Part shown: positions 23,630 through 34,977 of the stretch, piece by piece | Layout of the letters: every line of letters begins with the position of its first letter | Numbering within the stretch: position 1 is the first letter of the stretch | Assembly (NCBI RefSeq): GCF_943734655.1 | Contig: NC_071354.1 | Location: forward strand, 45,727,044-45,791,043 | Direction of reading: 5' to 3' | Source of the DNA: Sabethes cyaneus | Lineage: Eukaryota; Arthropoda; Insecta; Diptera; Culicidae | Length of the DNA stretch: 64,000 nucleotides | Notes under the pieces: model-generated | Databases searched by the model: none | What the model was told of the DNA's origin: nothing | Seen by the model: only the letters and a program-made list of their open reading frames with translations | Position numbers and translations under genes: made by a program

Positions 23630-23815
23630 TATATTGTTCGGTACGACCATAGATGAAGTAAATGATTCAGTGCGATTATTCTTGAATGAAGTGTATCGTT
23701 CGGTACGACCATAGGTCATTGAAACGGTTCGGTACGACCATTTGTAAGTGAATTGATTCGGTGCAATCATTATTGAAAGAAGTGAATGGTTCAGTACGAC
23801 CACAGTTTAATGCAA
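23630..23815 (+). repeat. Degenerate ggttcggtacgaccatagat minisatellite, right part
   Basis: It continues the array of 22080-22270 with at least five units (gttcggtacgaccatagatg, gttcggtacgaccataggtc, ggttcggtacgaccatttgt and others), again alternating with gattcagtgcgat-type units. The minus-strand frame at 23537-23803 is only a read-through of the repeat. Confidence 0.75.
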
Positions 23816-25569
23816 GGATATGGAAGATATGGTGTGAAGAAATTTTTTTGACCGACTAGAAGGAAAGGTAGAGCTCCGCATTACTGGAAAGACAAAAACG
23901 GCAGTTACATGAAGTCAAATATTCCTCACAGGCGTACCCTACTAGCTGAATCATCATCAATGCCGAAAGACCCAGAAGCTTGTGTTTCCTCTCAGAAAAA
24001 AGTATGAGGGGAGTGCGCTAGGACATCTGTCCGTTTTCGCCAGATACATCTAACTACGTATCAATAAATTGTGCAAAGTCTTAACTGATATTTGCTGCTT
24101 TTGCAACTCAGAACTAGAAAGTTCAGCACTCTGGGCCGGATTCTGTAAATCTTCGCGTCTTTCAGCTATAGCTTCTTTGGAGGCTACCTAATAACTCCAT
24201 GCTCAGTATGGAAATCCAAATCTCGAGAAGGTTTAACTAATCTGGCTGTACTCCTTCAATGGGTATGAGCTATTCGTAAACTGTGATACAGCAATCGGGG
24301 GCAGCTACAAAATACAATCTTTAAGACTTTTACAGTGGCATTTTGAATCCAGAGTCCTTCTGACATACAAAAAATAACATGTTCCGACATGATTCAACGT
24401 GGCTAATTGAGAAAAATAATAATACTAGTATAACTCAACCAATTGTGCCAGCAATCTTCTTATCATCTTATGCACATTCCGAAATTGATATGCATTTCTC
24501 TGGTCCCGTTGCTTTTCCACCGGAAAAAATTAAAACATCGCTTACGATTTGTTTTGTATTTATTTATTTTTCTCTTAATCCAGAAGCCCTGCTGGATTGA
24601 GATCTTGCCTGCAGTCGTGTGCGACTGACTCCGGGCGCCCGGTCCGAGTGCCGGTGCATCCGAATATCATCCATCTTGTACCACGCGGGATTCTATTCTA
24701 TTACTGCTGCTAATAATCGTTCATTTAATTCGGATAATCACAGATCGTGCTCACGTTCACGTTCGGCTTTCGCTCCGCAGAATGGTCTAATGACAAACAT
24801 AAATCATTCCTCGCGGAAGGAACACACGATCCTGCGGTCTTTCCACACCACAGCGCACCGGCCCCGGCCGGTCCGGTCGGTTTTGATTCTCAAGCATGTA
24901 AGGGAACTCAAATGCAACCAGCCGCGATCAGCCGTCCAGTCGGACGGTCGGTCGGTCGGTCGATCTTGATGCATCTATTAGCGTGAGGACGACTCTAAAT
25001 AGAGTGTTTTCCGATCACTAATCGCACAATAAATCAAAACGACGGAGGTCCAACCGAACAAATTAGACCACAAAGAAGTGAGAGACCAGACCAGAACTGC
25101 AACGAAGCAGGGCTGTCACGTCCTTTTGCAGTCGGTTTACTCTTTGCAGGAGGTATATCGTTGATTTTGAACACGACTATGTATATACATTTGCTTCTGA
25201 GTATTTCAATTCGATAAATATTAAACATTTTTGTGAAAAAATGACATCTGGCTGACCAGAACCACCCCTGGTTTGGCAGTGCACACACTGTGTAGTGCAA
25301 TTACTAAAATGCATTTGAGCAGAACACTTTCCGGCGGAGCGGAAACATGCTCCAGAACCATGAATCAAGTCACAATAAATTAACATTAATAACAGATCCG
25401 TTCGGAACACGCTTCAATGCTCATCGCCAGTTTGGGATGTTTCGCTGTTGTTTGAAGCAGGCAGGAACTGAGCATTTCAGGTTCGGCGGCGTTAGTAAGT
25501 ACCGCTACCGGACGACAGTTTTGGTAGACACAATTGGGCCCAAACTATTCCACCAGTTTGTGTGTTCGA
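23816..25569. other. No recognised gene; GC-richer patch 24600-24980
   Basis: No domain is seen in any frame. The 24600-24980 patch is GC-richer than the surroundings and ends in a short cggt run (about 24944-24963). Overlapping plus-strand frames there (24619-24969, 24747-24986) have no recognisable motif. It could be a regulatory or exon-like island, but nothing supports a specific call. Confidence 0.45.
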
Positions 25570-25790
25570 TATTCGGTTTTTGAATTTAAAGTACAATTTT
25601 AACCACGATTTTAAGTTTAATTGTAATTTTAATTTAAGGTCCAGTCCTATTTCAAGTCCAATTCCATGCCTTGCTATTTGACGTTCACTTTCTAGTTAAA
25701 TATAAAGTTCAATATCGAATAAAGCTTCTAGTTTTAGTTTGAAATTAAATTCAAATTAAAGCCCAATTTTAATATGATATAGAAATATAA
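25570..25790 (+). repeat. Degenerate ttcaagtccaa tract
   Basis: Runs such as tttaaggtccagtcctattt, tcaagtccaattcc and aagttcaatatcgaataaag belong to the same degenerate family as 14301-14515 and 18430-18660. No attached purine tract is visible on its left. Confidence 0.65.
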
Positions 25791-25989
25791 TATAATTGGA
25801 CGGTACCAAATTTATGGCCAATTTCCAGTTTAATTTTCAGTCCACTGATGTGCCCAAGCTGGGCCCCTGGACTCCTGTTGTAACTCGCAAGTTCGACAGA
25901 CTGCGTAAAAATAGATCGCAAAGACATCAAAGTCATCTTCGAAGCCTACGAGTTGGCTACTTTTACCTAAAATTGTGCTTCTCGTTTCA

Positions 25990-27430
25990 ATACCCGCTTA
26001 CCCGATCGCCCCCTCAAGAGCGATGTTGAATAGCATACAAGGTAAGCCGTCATCTTGTTTCAACCCTCGCCGCGTTTCGAGAGGACTCGAGAGTGTCCCT
26101 GAGATCCGCACGAAACACGTCACTCGATCCAATCTAGCTCCGATCAATCGCGTCAGTTCGCTCGGAAAATCGTGTTCGTGCATTATCTTCTATAGCTGGT
26201 CTCAGTCGACTGTGTCGTATGCTGCTTTAAAATCAATAAAGAAGTGATGCGTGGACACGTTGTACTTGTTGTACATTTCTGTAAGATCTGTCCGATGGCA
26301 AAAATTTGGTCCGTAGTTGCGTGAGCATCCATGAAGCCCGCCTAATATTTAATTCCCTACGAAACCTTGTGCTAGCGGTGACAACCGGCGTAACAGCATC
26401 TGGGAGAAAGTGTTATACCGCGATAGTTACAGCCGTTGAACTGATCACTTTTTTGTACAAACAACTCCTTCCTTTCATTCCACCGGTAGTTTCCTATCAT
26501 CCTAAATCTTGGAGACAATGCAATTGCATTGATGTGTTCATCCACGTATCAACCACCTCGCGCTCGTTTGTGATTAGATTCCCTTCCTCGCTCCTACTCA
26601 AATCTGGTTTCATTGTGTAGTCCTTATGAGATTGAAAGACATTATCGTAAAACTTGCGTATGTGGTTAGCTCAGAATGGTTCTAAATGTTTACGATCATC
26701 TGGCGCTTTTGCTCCTCAGAATCGTGGTCAACTGATTTCTTGCTTGTAAGTATTTGACCAAATTCTCCCTAGTGGCAACGCTCAGTTATCTAGCTTCCTA
26801 ATGTTAAACCGAGGAGGACGGCTTTAACGTGTCTGGTCTACGGTCGACAGTCTTGAGGGTACTTGAACTACTACTAAGCGATGGTCAGAATCAATATCCG
26901 CACCTGCAACCGCACCAATATCGTGAGGTTCGAAAAGAACCGGCCTACTATGTGAACATTGTCAATATGATTCCATGTATCTTGGTCGGGTGATCTCCTC
27001 TGATTTTGTGAATATCTTTGCGTCGGTAAAAGGTGCTTCAGATCACCAGGCCTCGGGAAGCTGCGAAGTTTATACATCATTGGCCATTATCGTTCGTGTC
27101 GGTATGCTACCGACCTGGGCGTTCATATCTCCAATGACGATCTTGACGTTCCGTGGCAAGCTGCACTCGTACGTTGCCTCCAGTCACGCGCAGAGCGCTT
27201 CCTTCGCATCGTCGGGACTGCCTTCGTACGGACAGTGCTCGTTAATGACGCTGTAATTGAATAAAAGGCACTTTATCCTCAATAGACATATTCTCTCGTT
27301 GATTGCCTTCCAATCTATTACGCAATCCTGCATTCTACCCATCACTGCGAAGCCCCAGCTCCTTGGCGAATTCCCAGCTCGTTGACCGTTCCACCGCTTT
27401 GGCAGATCACATTTGCACAAGTATATTTTA
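25990..27430 (-). pseudogene. RTE-like non-LTR retrotransposon relic (endonuclease plus RT fragments)
   Basis: On the minus strand, reading from about 27420 downward, an endonuclease-like segment (RICLLRIKCLLFNYSVINEHCPYEG) is followed near 27000 by another (QDTWNHIDNVHIVGRFFS), and at 26183-25998 by an RT segment with LTRLIGARLDRV and GLKQDDGLPCMLFNIALEG. These are hallmarks of RTE-type elements in mosquitoes (family knowledge). Several frameshifts separate the pieces, and the palm region beyond 25998 is missing, so the copy is 3'-truncated and dead. Plus-strand frames in the interval, such as 26306-26620, are shadows. Confidence 0.75.
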
Positions 27431-27724
27431 GCTTACATACAATCCTAGCAGCCCAGTCTCGTCAATAACGACTCGCCAGCTAATAACCGTGCATCAAATG
27501 CGTTCTGATGCAAAATGTGCAACGAATATTCTCTCGTACTAAATACGAACCATAAGTAATAACAACATTTATGGTAGAAAGTAAGCCTACGAATGTTTTA
27601 AATGGTACGGAATTTTTTCTAACAGCAACGAATAATAGTTTTACGAATATTGTTTCTAAAAAATACAAAATTACGTGCTCAGTTTATGATGTCGATTTTA
27701 CAGGGCTAAAGTTGTTCGAGCAGG
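27431..27724. other. Unrecognised AT-rich gap
   Basis: Lies between the RTE-like relic and the next repeat. Short overlapping frames on both strands (27480-27668, 27571-27771) have no domain. Confidence 0.45.
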
Positions 27725-28690
27725 TCCCGCACAGTAGTCCAAAAGTACGAAAAGTGGAGCTTTTTTCTTAGTGTCTCTTGTTTTCATTTTATCATTTATG
27801 GTCTTCAGCACTTTTGTTTGTATGAACATCCCCATTAATCTAAAACTGTCAAAAGTTAGTCATCGCTTACTATAATGAAAATAAAAAAATAACTTTTTTA
27901 TGTTAGGAAATATAGACAAAGTTTCTTGAGCAAAGTAGTAAATATTGTAAAAAAAAGCAACTTTGTTGAAGACATAAAATTTCTATTTTTATCGAGTGCT
28001 GATCTATAGAGCACATTCTTTAAAACTTCTTTAAATATTGATTTTTCATACTTAGCTTTTGTTTGTTGCATTTTACAACAATACAATGTTTTAGGTAATT
28101 ATCTAAGCTCTCAAAATACACGTTTTTGCAGAAGACCACAAACATCTTGGATCTTTATTTGCTAATTTAACGCATATTCAAGCATTAAATTTCCATAGCT
28201 TCACGAGCCCATGGGGTAAAATGGGGCCAGGCGGATTTATGAAATCAGCATTTCATCTTAAACCTTAAGTCGAGTATTATAAACTTGTATGGGTTCCGCT
28301 TGTCCCCTACCACCCAAATGAGAGTACGGCAAGCATAAGTTTTATGTGTTTCGCCTTCGCTAAAGGCTCGATACACGTCCATTTTTTTGTGTTAGTAGAT
28401 AGACACATGGTTTCTTCGGCAAAGTTATGGAAAATATAAAGATAAACAACTTTGCTAAAGAAATGACATTTCTACTCCTATCGAATGCAGAGCTATAGAG
28501 CATTTTCCTTGAAAATTCTTTAAAAATTGGTTTTTAATACTTAGCTTATGTTGGTTGCATTTTACAGAAAGTTCTAGGCGATTATTGGAGGACTCAAAAT
28601 ACACGTTTTTACAGAAGATTGCAAATCTCTAGGACCTTTCTTTACGAAGTTATTGCTTTTGGCTCGTGAAGTCAAGAAAAAATAAAGCTA
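27725..28690 (-). repeat. Dispersed ~0.5-0.8 kb repeat, copy B, with tandem internal module
   Basis: In reverse it matches 48375-49166 nearly end to end (cagtagtccaaaag here, ttttggaccactg there). Within the copy, a module with the landmarks tatagagca, ttgcattttaca and ctcaaaatacacgtttt occurs twice in the same direction, at about 27998-28140 and 28485-28620. The offset is roughly 480 bp, so the element is built from duplicated modules. Small frames (27898-28086) are by-products. Confidence 0.8.
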
Positions 28691-28934
28691 AAATAAGCTA
28701 CATAGGGTACGAGAGGGTATTTTCAGCAGGTTTCTAAATTCAGCCAAATTGATTTTTCTTTCGCCAATAAAAATACTGTGCCGACATACAATTTTGATAT
28801 GTTATAACTGTTTTCTCAAAACTGGAAGTAATCTACTATTTTTTATTCAAAGAACTTCAACACCACCTGTTCTTCCACTCGAACTAGGCCATAGGCCGAA
28901 AAAATAGATGCAATCGCTACTATTCACTTGTATA
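28691..28934. other. Unrecognised short gap
   Basis: AT-rich; no repeat partner seen in the window. Confidence 0.4.
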
Positions 28935-29289
28935 TCGCGAAAAGCATAACTTTATTCTTCTTTAAGAGCCGATACGAAAGATTCTGATGAAAGTTCTTCT
29001 GATAGAGAGAAATGAACAAAATAATAAGGAGGGTTTACTACTCTTAAGAAGCTTTACGTTAATGCTACCATGTTATGCTGTCAATTCGAACTTGCATTTT
29101 GCATTTTGACGGCAGATAGAACTCTTCGCCATTATATGCGTTGAAGATAATATTCATAATATTCTTCACTCTCAGCCTTTGGTTGACCGGCAAAGTGAAA
29201 TATTTTCGTTTCTACTAAATTCTATTATTTCTAGTAGCTGGAACCCTGGGTTTATTTGCAATAATTGGCATTGCTTCAGCCTAGCCTTC
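28935..29289 (+). repeat. Conserved leader module before the second gacgaaaa tract
   Basis: 28935-29125 matches 8335-8525 (gaaatgaacaaaataataag, ttgacggcagatagaac). From about 29130 to 29289 the sequence is not shared. The module precedes the purine tract beginning near 29290, as at the first locus. Confidence 0.6.
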
Positions 29290-29691
29290 AGAAAGCACAA
29301 TAAAAAAGCAATGATAACATACGAAGAAAAGACAACGAAGAACCGGCGTAATGACAAAGAATATGCGATGAAAAAATGATGAAAAGATAATAAAAATACG
29401 ATCAAAAGTTGACGAATATACGGCGAAAGACGACAGCAATACATCGGATTTAACATGAAAATACGATGAAAAGGCGACGAAATGAGACTGAAACAGTACC
29501 AAAAGGATAATTAAACAACAAACAACACGCCAAAAGGATAATTAAAAAAGTCAAAAAGGCAACGAAAAAATGACAGATACGCTACATCAAGACGACGAAA
29601 GAACGATAACAACAAATAGAACGACGAAAAATGAAAGAAAAGTGATGAACAGGCGTTAAAGGCGTTAAAAAGATAACTAAGAACGAAGAAA
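29290..29691 (+). repeat. gacgaaaa tract, segment left of the Jockey-like insertion
   Basis: Degenerate purine-rich repeats (gatgaaaagataataaaaat, cgacgaaaaatgaaagaaaa). The minus-strand frames read as Phe/Ser/Leu-rich strings and are not genes. It resumes at 34978 after the Jockey-like element, showing that one tract was split. Confidence 0.75.
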
Positions 29692-29877
29692 ATTTAATTT
29701 ATTTCACCATCTTCGACTACGTCGTACAGATTGTTTACTTAATAACTAATTTAAGCCTCGGATTCTACTACTAAACACATTTCTAGACAGAGTAAAATCG
29801 AACACATTACAAACATCGTTGAAGGAACGCATGCAGACATTAAAACAATTATTCGCACCATAATTTGTTCTGTGGAA

Positions 29878-30402
29878 TTAGATGGCCAATAACGGTGGAT
29901 TCCGAAGCCGACGAGGAGGTACATTCCACGGTATCTGGTACAGGAGTTCCGGGCAATCCACATTGCCTGTTATTATGTCGAATAAAAATAGACGCTGCTG
30001 TTTGACGCGCCGGACTGCGAGTGTATCCAGGCTAATCAGTTGACAACGGTCTATGTAACTGGGAAAATTGACTGGATCATTCCACGGTAGCTGACGCAAG
30101 GCGAATCGCAAAAATTTTTTCTGAATTCGCTCAATCGCAAGGATCTGTGTTACGTGTGCAGGAGCCCAAGCCGGGGAAGCATACTCCAAAATGCTGCGTA
30201 CGAGAGAGCAATATAGCGTCTTGAGGCAATAAACGTCAGTGAATCCAGACGCATGGCGTCGCATAAAACCAAGCACGGTGTATGCTTTAGCAGTGACTCT
30301 ACTTATATGCTCGTCGAACCTCAATTTAGAGTCAATAGTAACGCCTAGGTCGAGAATAGAGTTAACACGTTCCAGACAATCCGGTCCCATGCTGTATTGA
30401 TG
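29878..30402 (-). pseudogene. C-terminal part of the Jockey-like ORF2
   Basis: An open 170-codon stretch (29878-30390) carries the conserved post-catalytic order of non-LTR RTs: a DLGVTIDSKL box, FDEHIS, YCSLVRSILEYASPAW, RIQKKFLRF and a terminal PRRLRNPPLLA-like motif, followed by a stop. In Jockey/CR1-type polymerases this segment directly follows the region where the upstream fragment stops at 32838. Both pieces therefore belong to one ORF2 split by the inserted block. The methionine at 30390 is internal, not a real start. Confidence 0.85.
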
Positions 30403-31643
30403 AAGAAAAACCCGAATTAATCCACCTAGCGGCGTGACCTAGCCTTTCTACTGCCACAATAATCATTATTTAATTTCTAAGGAACTTAATTGTAGATGTA
30501 TAGATGTTATATTAGACTATATTTTTAAATATTTAAATATATTTAAATTTTAAAAATCCTTATTTGCCAGTAAAATTCACAACGTATTGTGTAGAATAAT
30601 TATATTTTCTTTCCTTGGGTGCGTAAATACATGTAAGCGTCATTTATGTTACTTGATGAACACCTTATAATATTTATAGAAAAATAATGTAAACACAAAA
30701 GATAATTTTTACAGACATGAATGAATATGTATAGAAAATTGGAAATTAACCCTCTAACGGGTCTACAGACGGCCTTAACTTTCGGGCTTCAGAGCCACAT
30801 ACGAAACTTGTTTTGAATTGACAATATGAAGTATTTGTTCATAGCAGATTTTTTGATATTTTGATATTAATACCATGCATTCAAAAGTTAGCATCTTTGA
30901 AAAACAAGAGTTCAGAAAAATTATTATTATATTTCACTTATGAAGAAAAAGGATATCTACAACAAAATGATTGATCTCAAAATTTTACTATTAGTTTGCT
31001 TGGCTTCAATTTTGCAATATATCTGAATTAGGAAAAAATTACTGAATAGAGCATTAGATATTAAAACGAGAAATGGAACTATTTCTTAGCTAGCGCTCCT
31101 TCAGATAATTATTTTTGCATGAAAATCAAAACTTAAGCTTCTTTTGAATGTACTTTCATGAAAAGATAGTCATTAGCTTGATCGCTTCGTTTTTACAATG
31201 TTAGAGGGTTAGGAAAACAAGACGAGGTCGAAAAATAGTGCCAAAGCTGCGCCATAAACATGCTTGAGAATGGGAAATACGATCGATATGATTCCCAGTG
31301 CTTGTTTTTTTTTTATTTATTTATTAAAACATGATACATGACATAAGACATCTGTCCTTTAAAATATCACTAACGAAAACAAATCTTACAAAATTTCTAC
31401 CGTGCAACGTTTACTTCCTATTTTTCATATAATTCTAAGCTCTAGTATCTATTGATTGAAAAGAGCATCTATTGATGTGCAGAATTTGTTTGGAATTTGT
31501 ACAAATTTATTTGGAAAAATCAACTAACTTGTATTTTTGATTCAATACACCACTATACCTACATGCTTAAATAAACTGCTTTTCTTCGCTTTTTGCTTTT
31601 CTTGTACAATTGTGAGTAACAGCAAGTGAAGAAAATAACAATT

Positions 31644-31847
31644 GAAATCTGAAATCAAAGAAAAGAAAAAACTTTTCGATTGAATCCCACTATTTAATAT
31701 TTATTTGCAACAGATACGTAGTTCGCCTACGACGTGCAGACTTCATCAGTGTCTTATTTCAAAGCGTATACGTATCTGTCGCGAATAAATATTAAATAGT
31801 GGAATTTAGCCGGTAAAAGTTTTTTCTTTTCTTTAATTTCAGAGTTC
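31644..31847. repeat. Foldback, ~75-bp arms, 52-nt loop
   Basis: 31644-31718 (ending ttatttgcaacagatacg) is complementary to 31771-31847 (beginning cgtatctgtcgcgaataaat) with roughly ten mismatches. The loop contains ttcgcctacgacgtgcagac. A half copy of the right side plus loop is at about 51025-51190 (ttcgcttacgacttgcaggc). It sits inside the ~2.4-kb insertion and is probably a MITE. Confidence 0.75.
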
Positions 31848-31943
31848 GTATTCCACTAAGAGGCTTCAAAAACTTCAGACAATTGACATGTTTCTCACTT
31901 TTCTTGAATTTCATTGCAAATTTTAAAATTGCAAATTGTCATC

Positions 31944-32066
31944 ACATACACACATACATACATACATACATACATACATACATACATACATACATACATA
32001 CATACATACATACATACATACATACATACATACATACATACATACACACATACATCACACACATCT
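31944..32066. repeat. CATA/ACAC microsatellite
   Basis: About 90 bp of near-perfect cata repeats (from about 31952) with acac-rich ends. The 74-codon frame across it (HTYIHTYI pattern) is an artefact of the repeat. Confidence 0.95.
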
Positions 32067-32603
32067 CATACATTGAATACAATCAACATTTGATTGATAT
32101 GTTTTGATTTCACACGTTTTAACGGTTTAATATACGGTGCTTAAGTGTTAAAGTTTGAATAACTTTTGAATGAAGCGTCCGATTTTAAATAACTCGGTTT
32201 CGTTTGATAGATCTCAGCAGTAATTTTCAAATAATCATAAAATGTGTGATGTTTTTCATTAAATTAATGCTTATATATTACATAAATATGTTTTAAATAC
32301 TATTTTTTCACATTTCTTTATGTAACTTTCAAACTACAAGTCCAATCGTCATGAAATTTGGAAGTTGAGGGTTTGCAAGGCTCCTCTTTCATATGCAATC
32401 AATTTTGTTCAAATCGGTTAAGAGACCTATGAGATAATGAAGTCCCATATTTTTCGTATTTTTATACATAACTTTTGAACTAAAAGTCCGATCAGTATGA
32501 AATTCAATAGCGACCAATGGGACACCTAGACCTTTCATTTGACACTAAGAACATTAAAATCGGTCCAGCCATCTCCGAGAAAAGTGAGTGAGATTAAAAG
32601 CGT

Positions 32604-32617
32604 CACATACACACACA

Positions 32618-32703
<86 letters not shown>

Positions 32704-32715
32704 TACACACACACA
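32604..32715. repeat. AC/GT dinucleotide microsatellite
   Basis: About 110 bp of (ac)n with two at interruptions. It is embedded in a module shared with other loci, in which a short conserved run ending tccgagaaaa precedes the AC array. The same arrangement, reversed, surrounds the GT array at 52639-52780. Frames over it (HTHTHT or VCVCVC) are artefacts. Confidence 0.95.
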
Positions 32716-32837
32716 GAAAATGCTCAGTTTTCGAAACTGAGTCGAATGGTATATAACATTCGGCCCGCAGGACCTTCTTTCCATTTCCGGTTTTCCAAGT
32801 GATTTCTATACCTTTATACTATATATTTATATAGTAG

Positions 32838-34977
32838 AAAGGCAAAACGGTGTTACGGCGACTGTATGATATTACTTTACACTTATTGCTGTTAACACGC
32901 ATGCCGTTGTCACTGCACCAGACTAGCAGACGATTAATATCCTCCTGTAATGCGACACAATCGGCAGGGGCACCAATCACCCGAAAGATTTTTAGATCGT
33001 CGGCAAACGATAATTTCGATGATGACAGCAGCTCGACCAGGTCATTAATATAAATTATAAAGATGAGCGGGCCAAGCACACTGCCTTGAGGGACACCAGA
33101 CGATATGTCAAATGTTCTGGAGCGCACCGAGTTTACTGTAACGAATGCTTTGCGATTGGATAAGTATGAGTAAAGCCATTCAGTAAACCATGAGGGAAAT
33201 CCGATGTAGTTCAGTTTTTCAATAATGAGATTGTGTGGTACAGTATCAAAAGCTTTCGCAAAATCAAAATAGATAGTATCCACTTGCCGCTTAGCTTCTA
33301 GCTCACGTGATATCGCCGTGACGTAGCACATAAGATTTGATGTTGTCGAACGATGCTTCATAAATCCATGCTGGCTGTTAGAGATGATCGGTGCAACTGA
33401 TCTGTATATAGTTGTATGGAGTAGTTTTTCGAATACCTTGCTGAGGCTGCAAAGTATGGATATGCCACGGTAATTGGTGACCGATTTGTAACTTCCGGAC
33501 TTATGGATCGGCACGATGGACGCCATTTTCCATGCAATTGGGAACGATCCACTACTGATTGAGCGGTTAAAAACAGCGGTAATCGGCGATGCAAGCGAAA
33601 CGGCGCAGTTTTTTAAAAATACTGGTGGCAGACTGTCTGTTCCGGGTCCTTTCGTTGAATCGAGATCTTCAAGAGCTTTCCGAACCTCGTCTATAGAAAA
33701 CTGCACTAGTGGTAGATTAATATCACGGAACGGTATATGCTCGAAGCAGTTGTGTCGCTGAACGGGTGATGCTTTACCAAATACGCCCTCGAAAAACGTA
33801 GCGAAAAGATTAGCTGATTCTGAGCTCGAGTGAGAAGATGTTCCTTCGAAGTTGACCGACGGAGGAATATTGTTGCCAGTTTTGCGTTTCTTAACAAAAT
33901 TCCAGAAACAGGAGGGGTCCTGTTTAACAGCAGTTTGAATCCTTTGCAAATAGTTGTCATATGTTGCGGTAAGGACAGCTTTATACTCATCCTCACGCTC
34001 CCGAAGTTTAGCTCTATCAGACTCGCTTTTAGTAAAGAAAGATTGGTTGCGCATTTTACGGAGGTTGTTACGAAGGTTTCGGAGCTGAGGGGTCCACCAC
34101 GGTTGCTTGAAGTTGGAGACCAACGCTTGTCTTTTTTTGGGCACATGTCTAGTGATAACACCTAAAAGTGAAACATAGACAGCAAGTAGCATCTGGTCAA
34201 CTGAGTCAGTGTTAAAAAATTGATTGTCCCACTCCATGTCCGCAAAAATAGAGTTCAACAGATCATAGTCACATGCAGAGTAGTCAAATCTGATCTGATC
34301 AACTTGGTCGTCAGGTATTGTCGCGTCCATCTCGTCAAGTAATAAAATGAATGGTTCGTGATGATAGTCGACAGGCAACAGTGGAGAGGGCGGTGCTACT
34401 ATATCAAGATATTCTGGGGTATTGGTAAATACCAGGTCCAAGAGCCTACCATTCGTGTTGACAATATGATTAATTTGTCTCAAGCCATTGGAAAACATTG
34501 CGTCTGTAAAGTGTAACTCAATTTCAGCTGAGGCACTCGAAGGAATATACCCATTAATATCATCGTCAGCCTTCCACCTTAAGTCAGGTAAATTGAAATC
34601 GCCTATTGACAAGATTATGTCCGATTCTGAAAGACAATCCAAGATACACTGTGTTGCTCTTACGTGAGCTGAGTATAGCTCGGTACTCGAATTGGGCGGA
34701 AGATATACAGCAACTATGTAGAGTAAACGATGCTGCAACTTAATACGGACTGCAATTTGTTCGAGCTCGTCACAGTTAGGAAGAGTTATGAAGTCACAAT
34801 CCAGAGAGCTATTGACAGCAATCAGCACTCCACCACCTCGTGAGTGATTGCTGGTCAGTTCATTACGGTCGCAACGGAATATAGCATAGTCAGGCGAAAT
34901 TTCATGGCTGCCGATATCAGTCCGCAGCCACGTCTCCGTGAAGACAATTATGTCATACTCACAACTTGATAACATTA
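32838..34977 (-). pseudogene. Jockey-like ORF2, endonuclease and reverse transcriptase part
   Basis: Open from 35077 to 32819 on the minus strand (752 codons), but the first ~35 codons come from the flanking purine tract. Real homology begins at CEYDIIVFTETWL, an endonuclease/exonuclease/phosphatase fold lacking its N-terminus. It includes the RGGGVLI box and GDFNLPDLRW (near 34590). The RT domain follows with KGPGTDSLPP, YRGISIL, QHGFMKHRST, DFAKAFDTVPH, GVPQGSVLGP and the catalytic FADD (codons 32996-33007), then breaks off just after SYSRRN, where the insertion starts. The catalytic residues are intact, so inactivation came from truncation and insertion rather than long decay. Jockey superfamily is my best placement; clade unproven. 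Confidence 0.9.

Larger units (their letters stand above)
30403..32843. mobile_element. About 2.4-kb non-coding insertion inside the Jockey-like ORF2
   Basis: It separates two contiguous parts of ORF2. Near its limits an 11-bp inverted pair is seen, gcctttctact (30442-30452) and agtagaaaggc (32833-32843). The right copy overlaps the last RT codons, so the exact junction is uncertain by tens of bases. The block carries an ATAC-type microsatellite, an AC microsatellite, a 77-bp foldback and a module (tttgaactaaaagtccgatc, tccagccatctccgagaaaa) that has relatives at 52790-53180. No transposase is present. It may itself be composite. Confidence 0.6.
29692..34977 (-). mobile_element. Jockey/CR1-like non-LTR retrotransposon, 5'-truncated and interrupted
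   Basis: The element lies on the minus strand: 5' part 34977-32838 (endonuclease and most of RT), a foreign ~2.4-kb block, then 30402-29878 (C-terminal RT domain) and a 3' region ending near 29692 in an AT-rich tail (aataaattaaatt on the element strand). The first ORF and the start of the endonuclease are missing, which is typical of incomplete target-primed reverse transcription. Both flanks are the same gacgaaaa tract. A convincing target-site duplication is not visible, partly because the target is itself repetitive. Confidence 0.85.

Noticed and set aside
22080..23815. Spaced repeats considered as a CRISPR-like array
   Set aside because: The units are degenerate, alternate in type, have no uniform spacers, and the context is eukaryotic transposon DNA with no cas genes.
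31883..32802. Frames reading HTYIHTYI, HTHTHT and VCVCVC
   Set aside because: Direct translations of microsatellites; the same applies to the frames at 52497-52961.
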